This document shows, in pieces, positions 31,041 to 37,953 of a DNA stretch of 64,000 nt (position 1 is the first letter of the stretch; every line of letters begins with the position of its first letter). The position numbers and the translations under genes are program-made. This DNA comes from Chitinophagaceae bacterium (GTDB taxonomy: Bacteria; Bacteroidota; Bacteroidia; Chitinophagales; Chitinophagaceae): contig CANCVE010000007.1 in assembly GCA_947381435.1 (NCBI GenBank), positions 1 through 64,000 on the forward strand, given 5' to 3'. Below the pieces are notes generated by a model. That model had not been told where the DNA came from. It saw only the letters and a program-made list of their open reading frames with translations, and searched no databases.

Positions 31041-31724
31041 TTAAATAAGACCCTCATCTGCAAAACTAAAATACCCTTCACTACTTACTATTATATGGTC
31101 TAGTACCTTGATGTCGAACAATATTGCGGCATCGTTTATTTTCTTGGTTAATGATTCATCAGCTTTACTCGGTTTCAAATTCCCGCTAGGATGATTGTGG
31201 CAAAGGATAATAAAGATGGCATTGTATGCCAAGGCTTTTTTAATAATAATGCGAGGATCAGCAACTGTGCCTGTCATTCCTCCTTCGCTAATTATTTCAT
31301 GGTGTAATATTTTGTGGGCATTGTTTAGATAGACGGCGATAAAAAGTTCGTGGCTTTTGTAAGCAAATTGTGCCTGCATAAATAGGGCAATGTCCTTGCT
31401 TTTTGTTATAATATCCTTCTTCTGTTCGGTTGCGTTACGTCTCACTCCAAGTTCTAATGCTGCAACAATACCAATTGCTTTTGCTGGTCCTAGTCCTTTA
31501 ATCTTTAGTTCCACTATCTCTTTGTAGCTCAGAGAAGCAACGTGTTTAAGGTCGTTATTGCACCTAGAGAGCAGTTCCTTGCCAAGATCTACCGCACTTT
31601 TATCAACTGTTCCATTGTGTATTAATATGGCAATAAGTTCTGAGTTACTAAGAGAGTGAGCTCCTTTAACCATTAATTTCTCTCTAGGCCTATCGTCTTC
31701 AGCCCAATCTTTGATGGTTGACAT
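31041..31724 (-). CDS. RadC-family JAB-domain protein
   Basis: A 227-residue protein. The frame is open another 26 codons upstream, but the ATG at 31724 (MSTIKDWAEDDRPREKL) matches the usual family start. An N-terminal UPF0758/HhH part (SNSELIAILIHNG, IKGLGPAKAIGIVAALELG) precedes the RadC JAB/MPN-type metal-binding motif HNHPSGNLKPSKAD with an upstream glutamate (EIISEGG). Biochemical role is not established for the family, and the historical link to DNA repair is doubtful. It is divergent from prs. Confidence 0.9.
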   Translation of the reverse strand: MSTIKDWAEDDRPREKLMVKGAHSLSNSELIAILIHNGTVDKSAVDLGKELLSRCNNDLKHVASLSYKEIVELKIKGLGPAKAIGIVAALELGVRRNATEQKKDIITKSKDIALFMQAQFAYKSHELFIAVYLNNAHKILHHEIISEGGMTGTVADPRIIIKKALAYNAIFIILCHNHPSGNLKPSKADESLTKKINDAAILFDIKVLDHIIVSSEGYFSFADEGLI

Positions 31725-31833
31725 TTGCTCATTATGTTGATAATTATACAATGTTGGTACTTTTTTTCGTAAAACCACAAATAAATTAATATTTAAAACC
31801 ATTAAAAATTATCTTCGTGGCTCATTTATAGAT

Positions 31834-32784
31834 ATGAACCCCTCCGTAAAGATTTTTTCAGGCACAGGATCACAACATTTAGCGGCTAAAATTGCACAGC
31901 GTTTTGGCGCCCCATTGGGTAAGATAAACATCCAAAAATTTAGTGATGGAGAGTTTCAGCCAATTTTCTTAGAAAGCATTCGTGGTGATTATGTTTTTTT
32001 AATTCAGAGCACATATTCTCCTACAGATAACTTGATGGAGTTGCTGTTGATGATTGATGCAGCAAAAAGAGCTAGTGCTTATAAAATCATCGCGGTATTG
32101 CCTTATTATGGCTATGCTCGACAAGATAGAAAGGATAAGCCGCGTGTAGCCATTGGCTCTAAATTGATTGCTACTCTTTTGGAGTCGGCAGGTGCAGATA
32201 GGGTTATTACCATGGATTTACATGCGCCGCAAATACAAGCCTTCTTCGATGTGCCAGTAGATCATTTGGATAGTTCGGCTATTTTTATTCCGTATATCCA
32301 GCAGATGAAGTTGAAGAACCTGTGTTTTGCTGCTCCAGATGTAGGAAGTACCAATAGAGTAAGAGAAATAGCTAGCTATTTCAACACAGAGATGGTTATT
32401 TGCGATAAGCACCGTAAACGCGCTAACGAGATAGCTAGTATGGTGGTTATAGGTGATGTAGCTGGAAAGGATATAATATTGATTGATGATATTTGCGATA
32501 CTGGTGGCACGCTTGCCAGAGCAGCAGGGCTATTGAAAGAAAAGGGTGCAGTTAGCGTAAGAGCCTTGTGTACGCATCCAATATTGAGTGGTAAGGCACA
32601 AGAAAATATTGATAATAGCGAACTTGAAGAATTAGTGGTGTGCGACACCATCCCATTAAGGTTTCAGAGCAAGAAGATAAAAGTGCTTTCGGTGGCTGAT
32701 TTGTTTGCTATTGCAATACGTAATGCTTATGAAAATAAGAGTATAACAAGTTTATTTATCCACTCTCAGCTGAAAAATAAATAA
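31834..32784 (+). CDS. prs: Ribose-phosphate pyrophosphokinase
   Basis: A 316-residue enzyme making PRPP from ribose 5-phosphate and ATP, the precursor of nucleotides, histidine and tryptophan. Visible motifs are FSDGEF near the N-terminus, the ATP loop YYGYARQDRKD, the metal site MDLHAPQ, and the PRPP-binding loop IILIDDICDTGGTLARAA. Length is normal. The start at 31834 gives the expected N-terminus (SVKIFSGTGSQHLA). Confidence 0.97.
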   Translation: MNPSVKIFSGTGSQHLAAKIAQRFGAPLGKINIQKFSDGEFQPIFLESIRGDYVFLIQSTYSPTDNLMELLLMIDAAKRASAYKIIAVLPYYGYARQDRKDKPRVAIGSKLIATLLESAGADRVITMDLHAPQIQAFFDVPVDHLDSSAIFIPYIQQMKLKNLCFAAPDVGSTNRVREIASYFNTEMVICDKHRKRANEIASMVVIGDVAGKDIILIDDICDTGGTLARAAGLLKEKGAVSVRALCTHPILSGKAQENIDNSELEELVVCDTIPLRFQSKKIKVLSVADLFAIAIRNAYENKSITSLFIHSQLKNK

Positions 32785-32825
32785 GAATTAGGGAAGATTA
32801 AGACGATTAGTTTCCTTAATACCCC

Positions 32826-32833
32826 TATATTTG
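32826..32833 (+). promoter_or_regulatory. -7 box TATATTTG of the tRNA gene
   Basis: A perfect TAnnTTTG match ending 13 bp before the tRNA 5' end, the position expected for a short leader. The -33 element is weak. Confidence 0.55.
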
Positions 32834-32846
32834 CACCCCGATTTAA

Positions 32847-32920
32847 GGCGAGGTAGCTCAGCTGGTTAGAGCATCGGATTCATAACCCGAAGGTCGGCAG
32901 TTCAAGTCTGCTCCTCGCTA
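32847..32920 (+). tRNA. tRNA with CAT anticodon (Met or Ile2)
   Basis: A 74-nt cloverleaf. The acceptor GGCGAGG pairs with CCTCGCT (one G-U), with discriminator A. The D arm is GCTC/GAGC, the anticodon loop TTCATAA carries CAT, and the T arm contains GTTCAAGTC. No CCA is encoded. CAT can be elongator Met or lysidine-modified Ile; the acceptor and loop do not settle it for me. The phage integrase gene starts 95 bp downstream, so this gene is the likely attachment site. Confidence 0.93.
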
Positions 32921-32924
32921 CAAG

Positions 32925-32960
32925 ATGAAACCCTTTCTAGTAAAGGGTTTCATTGTTTTT
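32925..32960 (+). terminator. Intrinsic terminator after the tRNA
   Basis: ATGAAACCCTTT and AAAGGGTTTCAT form a perfect 12-bp stem with a 5-nt loop, followed by TGTTTTT. It would end tRNA transcription before the integrase gene. Whether it belongs to host or phage depends on where the attachment core lies. Confidence 0.85.
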
Positions 32961-33014
32961 AAGACCTCACTTTTGCCCTGTAGTATTACTTAACAGTTAA
33001 TAAATAAGTTAATA

Positions 33015-34190
33015 ATGCTACAACTCTTTAACGGCTGTTCATGCAGCGAACCATCAGTTTTCCCAAAGAATTGGGATAAAACAGGCGCAAAGCTTGACAA
33101 AGACTGGCGCATTCAATACTACTTCTACGATCCCATCAATGCACCACAGGGAAAGCTATTTATACTTAAAGGAGGAATCAACCGCTTCAATACATTAAAG
33201 GAAAGAAGGGAGGGTATTAAAGTGATAATGGATGAACTTCTTTATCTTCTCCAATATGAAGGTTTTAATCCGATCACAAAGACCAGATACGTTCCTACCA
33301 AGTCAATTGACATTGAAGCAACCACCAAGTGGCTGGATGCGCTCAAATATGCCTTTGGAAAGATAACTGTGGAGAAATCTACTAGAAGTGATATGAAGTG
33401 CTGCTTAAAGGCAATAGCCGGAGCCAGTGATGAACTTCGCCTAAATGCTATGCAAGTAAGTCAGGTTAGAAGAAAGCATATAAAGTTGGTGCTGGAGCAT
33501 CTAAACTCATCCCCACACAGATTTAATAAGTTCCGATCATATCTAATGAGTCTTTTCAAAGAACTTGTTGAGATTGAGGCCACAGATTTAAACCCGGTTG
33601 TGGGTATCAGTAAAAAGAAAACAATTGGCAAACTCCGGGAAATACTAACGCATGATGAACGCATACTTATTAATAACCACCTGAAGGAAAACTATTACAG
33701 CTTCTGGCGCTTCATGCAGATATTCTTCCACTCTGGTGGACGAATTGTGGAGCTGCTGGCCGTGAAGTGCTCAGATGTGGACTTAACAAAGCAACGCTAC
33801 AAGACAATCATAAAGAAAGGTAGTCAGCAAAGAGAGGCATGGAAACCAATAAAGGATATCGCTCTTGATTTATGGAAAGAAGTAGTAGCCACTGGCAATG
33901 AAACTGATTATGTTTTCAGTGATGGGTTAAAGCCTGGTCCGCGATTAATTCGCTATGAACAGATTACAAGGAGATGGCGTGAGCATGTGAAGGTAAAGCT
34001 TGGCATCAAAGCAGACTTTTACAGCCTCAAGCATCTTAATCTTGATGAGACTGCCGAAGCACTGGATATTCAAGCTGCAGCAGCAATGGCTGGCCATACA
34101 ACAACTGTTATCACAATGAAGCATTATGCACTAGGGGAGAAGGAGCGCGCAATGGATAGGTTAAGGAAAGTGAGTAATGATTTTGCGTAA
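33015..34190 (+). CDS. int: Tyrosine-type phage integrase
   Basis: A 391-residue site-specific recombinase. The N-terminal part (YYFYDP, GGINRFNTLKERR) is the arm-binding or SAM-like region seen in Bacteroidota phage integrases. The catalytic domain has R243 (SGGRIVELL), K268 or K269 in the beta-hairpin, H361 (MAGHTTTV) and nucleophile Y371 (MKHYA). The usual HxLRH box reads YSLKH, so the second arginine is K339 and the preceding histidine is Y336. It stands alone on the plus strand right after the tRNA, and an AT-rich stretch with TTAAC/GTTAA half-sites (32990-33010) precedes it. Confidence 0.93.
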   Translation: MLQLFNGCSCSEPSVFPKNWDKTGAKLDKDWRIQYYFYDPINAPQGKLFILKGGINRFNTLKERREGIKVIMDELLYLLQYEGFNPITKTRYVPTKSIDIEATTKWLDALKYAFGKITVEKSTRSDMKCCLKAIAGASDELRLNAMQVSQVRRKHIKLVLEHLNSSPHRFNKFRSYLMSLFKELVEIEATDLNPVVGISKKKTIGKLREILTHDERILINNHLKENYYSFWRFMQIFFHSGGRIVELLAVKCSDVDLTKQRYKTIIKKGSQQREAWKPIKDIALDLWKEVVATGNETDYVFSDGLKPGPRLIRYEQITRRWREHVKVKLGIKADFYSLKHLNLDETAEALDIQAAAAMAGHTTTVITMKHYALGEKERAMDRLRKVSNDFA

Positions 34191-34193
34191 AAA

Positions 34194-34217
34194 AAGCCCA
34201 CCGATTAGGGTGGGCTT
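34194..34217. terminator. Terminator between int and hicAB
   Basis: AAGCCCACC pairs with GGTGGGCTT around a GATTAG loop. On the minus strand it is followed by seven Ts, so it serves hicAB best; the convergent integrase gene ends at its edge. Confidence 0.85.
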
Positions 34218-34249
34218 AAACTATAGAAAGTTTTAACGTCAATTAAAAA

Positions 34250-34657
34250 CTAAAGTTCTACAGCCATAAGTTCGCGTCCAAGTTTATGAAGTGAATCTTG
34301 TATTTTTTTTGCTTGTGCAGGCCTTGGCTTTCGGTAACCTGTTGAATAATGTTGAATTTGCTTTTGTTTTATACCAGTAATTCGTTCAAATGCAGCATTA
34401 GTAAATACACCCTTATAGGTAGCCAATACAGCAGCGGTATCATACTGAAAGATTAACTCGTAATTCCCCCCAACAAATACTTGTGGCAGAGGGTCATTAT
34501 CCTCCAAACTACCCTCAATATGAAACTTCACAGCTTCATTAATATTATTCTGAATTTCTTCACGTGTTGTACCAGTAGCTACACACCCTTCTAATTGAGG
34601 TAGGTATGCGGTGTAATTTTTACCAGTGTGGCTAATTTTTACAATTACTTTTTCCAT
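34250..34657 (-). CDS. hicB: HicB-family antitoxin
   Basis: A 135-residue antitoxin. The N-terminal half is the partly degraded RNase H-like HicB fold (VIVKISHTGKNYTAYLPQLEGCVATG). Residues about 90-130 look like a helix-turn-helix (ITGIKQKQIQHYSTGYRKP) that would bind its own operator. It follows hicA with a 54-bp gap containing a strong hairpin. The HicAB pair sits between integrase and lysis genes, where prophages often keep stabilising or defensive cargo. Confidence 0.9.
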   Translation of the reverse strand: MEKVIVKISHTGKNYTAYLPQLEGCVATGTTREEIQNNINEAVKFHIEGSLEDNDPLPQVFVGGNYELIFQYDTAAVLATYKGVFTNAAFERITGIKQKQIQHYSTGYRKPRPAQAKKIQDSLHKLGRELMAVEL

Positions 34658-34703
34658 GATTAATGTTTAACTAGTTTAATAAATTTAATGATAAGAAAGG
34701 TAA

Positions 34704-34728
34704 AAGCGGGGTTATTTCAACCCCGCTT
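34704..34728 (-). terminator. Hairpin between hicA and hicB
   Basis: AAGCGGGGTT and AACCCCGCTT form a perfect 10-bp stem that includes the hicA stop codon in its loop. On the minus strand it is followed by TTTTACCTTT. It could act as an attenuator lowering hicB read-through from the hicA promoter, or stabilise the hicA message. Confidence 0.6.
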
Positions 34729-34906
34729 GTTTTAAAATGCTGTTTACTAAGAAGTCGTCCAAATCGTCACTAAGTTTACCATTAATTGTCACTTTTCCTT
34801 TTTTAATTGGGTGAGTGTATTGTCGGTGACTTGTTGATTTGTGCGCCTTTAAGTACCAACCGTCATTTTCGATGATTTTAATCATCTGTTTTACTTTTCG
34901 TACCAT
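34712..34906 (-). CDS. hicA: HicA-family mRNA interferase toxin
   Basis: A 64-residue toxin of the HicA double-stranded RNA-binding-like fold, which cleaves mRNA when not bound by HicB. Key pieces are IIENDGWYLK at the N-terminus and the catalytic histidine in TSHRQYTHP (usually GSHRQF). The C-terminal NSILKQAGL is typical. The toxin-first order with antitoxin downstream is the normal hicAB layout. Confidence 0.9.
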   Translation of the reverse strand: MVRKVKQMIKIIENDGWYLKAHKSTSHRQYTHPIKKGKVTINGKLSDDLDDFLVNSILKQAGLK

Positions 34907-34932
34907 AAAGAACTTGTTTTTAATTGACTGTA

Positions 34933-34954
34933 CAAAGATAGTAATTTTACTATC
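34933..34954 (-). promoter_or_regulatory. hicAB promoter -7 box overlapped by a palindromic operator
   Basis: TATCTTTG (34933-34940, minus strand) is a perfect -7 box. It overlaps GATAGTAATTTTACTATC (34937-34954), a perfect 8-bp inverted repeat with a 2-bp centre. A TTG lies about 21 bp upstream of the -7 box. This arrangement fits autorepression by the HTH of HicB. Confidence 0.7.
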
Positions 34955-35011
34955 ATTAATACAATTGCATAAAATTATTTTTACTTATTCACCGATTATT
35001 TTAAAATAAAA

Positions 35012-35035
35012 ATCCCCTCGAAAAAACGAGAGGAT
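35012..35035 (-). terminator. Terminator at end of the lysis cassette
   Basis: ATCCTCTCG and CGAGGGGAT (minus strand, one G-U pair) flank a TTTTTT loop, and TTTTATTTT follows. It lies 38 bp after the nuclease stop codon and would end the long minus-strand late transcript. Confidence 0.8.
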
Positions 35036-35073
35036 TAATTAAACAACAATGATTGCTTTATGAGTACCTATTT

Positions 35074-35745
35074 TTAAAATGGAAAGTATAAATTTGGATA
35101 ATAAGTCTTAATCTTTTGTTTCAATGCCTCTGAACTAATATGATAGCTACTATAATCAGTAGAATTTGTTTCTTCATTGGGCCCAAGCCAACATTCTTCT
35201 CCATTCTTATATTCTATCACCTTCCAATAGAAGTCTGGTACTGGTACATCATTCATTTTATTGTTACCATATAAACAGCCAGTATAAACGTAGATACTGT
35301 CATGTTCAGGCGACAATACCTTCAGTACATATTGTTCCAGCCTCTCCCATGAATGACGATTAAAGAAGCTGTACTGAGGAGCAGTATTTGTATAGTACAT
35401 TGATTCTTTAGCAGCCATCAAATCAAAATAGAAAGCCGAGTAAGGAGATAGATGCCCTTTGTCGTAATGACCATTATTCTTATATTCATTATTTGTTGCT
35501 ACCTGGTACTTAGCATCTATCAAAGGGTCTTGATGGAAAGATGATACTGATTTTCTTTCAATTTTTACATCACTAGTAGCATGTGCAGTAGTTTGGATAT
35601 ACCAGCTAATCAATGGAGACTTTAATAGGGTATCATATTCCAAAGTGTAATAGGTATGCTTTACGGTGATAGTGTGCTGCCCCTTCGCTCCCAATGTGAT
35701 AAATAGTGCGATAAATAGCGATAATCTCGTAAGTAGTTGTTTCAT
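35074..35745 (-). CDS. Secreted DNA/RNA non-specific endonuclease
   Basis: A 223-residue nuclease of the NUC1/Serratia-nuclease type with a signal peptide (1-22, GAKGQ). The catalytic DRGH motif reads DKGH at 95-98 (HYDKGHLSP), with H98 as general base. The metal-binding asparagine region is TNTAPQYSFFNRHSWERLE. It is the last gene of the minus-strand run, right after the endolysin. A role in degrading host nucleic acid at lysis or attacking DNA in the periplasm is inferred from this location. The Arg-to-Lys change next to the general base may alter activity. Confidence 0.82.
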   Translation of the reverse strand: MKQLLTRLSLFIALFITLGAKGQHTITVKHTYYTLEYDTLLKSPLISWYIQTTAHATSDVKIERKSVSSFHQDPLIDAKYQVATNNEYKNNGHYDKGHLSPYSAFYFDLMAAKESMYYTNTAPQYSFFNRHSWERLEQYVLKVLSPEHDSIYVYTGCLYGNNKMNDVPVPDFYWKVIEYKNGEECWLGPNEETNSTDYSSYHISSEALKQKIKTYYPNLYFPF

Positions 35746-35820
35746 AATTCTTTTTTAATTTGCTTTTTTTATGCCACAAACCTATCAACATTTCTATCAA
35801 CAAAAGCAGTTTATTTCACA

Positions 35821-36384
35821 CTATTTTGTTGATAGAGCCTTTAGCAGTAAAGCCGCTCCTATTTGTTTACTCACTAGCTCAGTATCGTACTTACCATCGG
35901 CAGCATACTTGCCTTTAGTATAGTGGTTACTTCCTGCCCATAGGTAAGGAGTATTTATATTTCGGTATAATCTATACCCCCATCCGTTGTATGCTTCTAA
36001 TTGGTAAATAATACCTTCAGTACTCCATTCGTTTGCCCCACTAAGTTTTTTCATAGTAAGTGCATCTACGGCACTATCCTTCCAAGTAAATGGCGGCTCT
36101 CCCTTCAATGGTCTTCCGGCTGGCACCTGAATAGTTCTTGCAGTCAATGGATCACCATTGTGTAGATGCTTCTTAAAAGAACAGTCACACTCTAGCGAGT
36201 GGATTATGCCAATAAACATCCAAGGAACACCAGTGATTGCTTCAACGGCCTTGTATTGTTCAATCCCTAATTTTATCCTGGCAGCCTGTGTATTAACTAC
36301 ACTCATCTTCTGTGGATTGATTACCATAGAAGCCCACAAACTAGTGTATGAAGGTTTTAATTGAACGAAGCTTGTGTTTGACAT
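35821..36384 (-). CDS. Endolysin (COG5526-type lysozyme-like)
   Basis: A 187-residue protein resembling phage and bacterial lysozyme-like proteins of the COG5526 group: VPWMFIGIIHSLE with candidate catalytic E65, then HLHNGDPLTARTIQVPAGRP, FTWKDSAVDAL, YNGWGYR and the C-terminal YLWAGSNHYTKGKYAADG. No signal peptide is seen, so release would depend on a holin. It follows the probable spanin by 6 bp and precedes the nuclease, inside the lysis cassette. Confidence 0.8.
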   Translation of the reverse strand: MSNTSFVQLKPSYTSLWASMVINPQKMSVVNTQAARIKLGIEQYKAVEAITGVPWMFIGIIHSLECDCSFKKHLHNGDPLTARTIQVPAGRPLKGEPPFTWKDSAVDALTMKKLSGANEWSTEGIIYQLEAYNGWGYRLYRNINTPYLWAGSNHYTKGKYAADGKYDTELVSKQIGAALLLKALSTK

Positions 36385-36390
36385 GATAAT

Positions 36391-36978
36391 TTATTTAAAG
36401 AAACCGACTCTTTTACCAATGATATATCCTGCAATAATTATGAGTAGGATGATACCACCAATAAACAATGGTGATGTTCGTTTACTCTCTTTATCCTTTT
36501 GGATAGTCTTTGAGGATTTTAAGTCCTTAATACTATCATAAGAAGAATGAATATTACTGTCCAGCAACTTGACTTGTAAGGAATCCTGCTTTAGTTCCTT
36601 GTGGGTAGTACTTGCATCATCCTCGCTGATGTCATTTATTACAGCCGACTTTATCTTTTGTGGCGATTTGATGATGTTACCACCAATAGAGTAATCGTAA
36701 GAACTACCATTACCATAGTTAATAGCCGTATCAAAGTTTATTTGAATCTGCTTATTCTTTTTGTGATGCTCACCAAAAGAATCTGTTTTGATAGCCAAGC
36801 TGGTAGCAGTGCTGTCCTTGCTAACTACATGGGCACTATCCTTACTTACTACATGGGTACTATCCAAGTTTTCTTTTACTACTGATTTATGCCGGTTAAC
36901 AATATTGCAGCTCGTAAAATAGTTGGCTACTAAAAAGACAGTAATTGATACCAACAAATAGATGATGAAATTTTTCAT
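36391..36978 (-). CDS. Probable unimolecular spanin
   Basis: A 195-residue protein with a hydrophobic N-terminal signal ending in a possible lipobox (FTSC, C24), a Ser/Lys/Asp-rich middle, and a C-terminal membrane helix at about 170-190 (PLFIGGIILLIIIAGYIIG). This outer-membrane lipoprotein plus inner-membrane helix arrangement is that of u-spanins such as phage T1 gp11, which fuse the two membranes at lysis. It sits between holin candidates and endolysin. HVVSKDS occurs twice near residues 43-57. No sequence similarity to known spanins is claimed; the call rests on topology and position. Confidence 0.55.
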   Translation of the reverse strand: MKNFIIYLLVSITVFLVANYFTSCNIVNRHKSVVKENLDSTHVVSKDSAHVVSKDSTATSLAIKTDSFGEHHKKNKQIQINFDTAINYGNGSSYDYSIGGNIIKSPQKIKSAVINDISEDDASTTHKELKQDSLQVKLLDSNIHSSYDSIKDLKSSKTIQKDKESKRTSPLFIGGIILLIIIAGYIIGKRVGFFK

Positions 36979-37105
36979 AATGTACGTTTTAAATTACTAC
37001 CTGCCGTTCTTATGGTTGACAGGTAGCGCATTTGCAAACTATAATTCTAGACTACCTACAAATACTGATAAGTAATACTTACCCATTCGGTAGTGCCAGA
37101 ACTAA

Positions 37106-37354
37106 CTATTTTATTGCACCAGGGTCTTCTACTGTACTCTTACTGATAATACCTCCTACTGCACCAGCCACAATCATATATGATGCAAGCTTAGTGAGTA
37201 TTGCAGGAAGCACAAATACTATTCCTGCACCAGCTACAGCAGCGGGAATACCTATAATACCAGCACCTACTACGGCAGCTGTTGCGCATAAGTTTGTAAT
37301 CCTTTTAAAAACCTTTGGGCTTGGATGTGAAAGCCTTAGAAAAAACTGTTTCAT
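37106..37354 (-). CDS. Small two-helix membrane protein, possible holin
   Basis: An 82-residue hydrophobic protein. The ATG at 37354 (MKQFFLRLSHPSP) is preferred over one nine codons upstream because it avoids overlap with the preceding gene. Two Gly/Ala/Ile-rich membrane segments lie at about residues 21-45 and 50-72. In this lysis cassette it could be a holin, an antiholin or an accessory membrane protein. No family is recognised. Confidence 0.55.
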   Translation of the reverse strand: MKQFFLRLSHPSPKVFKRITNLCATAAVVGAGIIGIPAAVAGAGIVFVLPAILTKLASYMIVAGAVGGIISKSTVEDPGAIK

Positions 37355-37358
37355 ACTT

Positions 37359-37601
37359 TTATTTTTTGTGTGTAATTGCAATACCTCTTTGTGCCTTCTT
37401 TCTTTTCTTTTCAGAATAATAGTAGCTAAAGGCCATTAATCCAGAAGCGCAGGCAATACAAGATGCAGCCAAAGAAGCTACCTCTGATAAATCCTTTAGT
37501 GTTACAGATAGTATCCACCCAAATACACTAATGGCTATTCTAGCTATTCCTACAAAAGCATTATGCGGCGTTCCTGTATCAAAGTTTTGTCCATGTTCCA
37601 T
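37359..37601 (-). CDS. Holin candidate
   Basis: An 80-residue protein with two membrane helices (about 17-35 and 42-60) and a strongly basic C-terminal tail (SEKKRKKAQRG), the usual layout of class II holins. It lies just upstream of a second small membrane protein, a probable spanin and the endolysin. I recognise no specific family. The assignment is by size, topology and context. Confidence 0.55.
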   Translation of the reverse strand: MEHGQNFDTGTPHNAFVGIARIAISVFGWILSVTLKDLSEVASLAASCIACASGLMAFSYYYSEKKRKKAQRGIAITHKK

Positions 37602-37610
37602 TGAATTTTA

Positions 37611-37943
37611 TTATTTAAAGGTTACATTAAGATTGTACTGAAGAATGCCAAGTATATCGCCAATACTCCTGTCGTCTGCATCATCAATAACATATACACC
37701 ACCCTTCACATTACGGGATTTATTACCTAGATAATAGGTAATGTTCGTTTTGCATGTGGTGTAATCATGCTCCACCTTAATTACTCCAAGATGCGTGCAT
37801 GTATCATAATCAGGATAGTTTACCTGTAGTACCAAGTTTTCAATTTTTGCAGCCTTGCAATAATGAAAAGAGGTGTCAATTGTTTGAGAGCTTGCTTTAA
37901 AAGCGATGAGCGCAAATAGCACTGCAATAAATGTGTATTTCAT
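37611..37943 (-). CDS. Small secreted phage protein
   Basis: A 110-residue protein with a signal peptide (1-19, cleaved after ASS) and three cysteines in the mature part (C29, C49, C64). No family recognised. It lies between the fibre gene and the holin candidate. A periplasmic role during infection, such as superinfection exclusion or a lysis regulator, is possible but unsupported. Confidence 0.6.
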   Translation of the reverse strand: MKYTFIAVLFALIAFKASSQTIDTSFHYCKAAKIENLVLQVNYPDYDTCTHLGVIKVEHDYTTCKTNITYYLGNKSRNVKGGVYVIDDADDRSIGDILGILQYNLNVTFK

Positions 37944-37953
37944 AATTAAGAAT

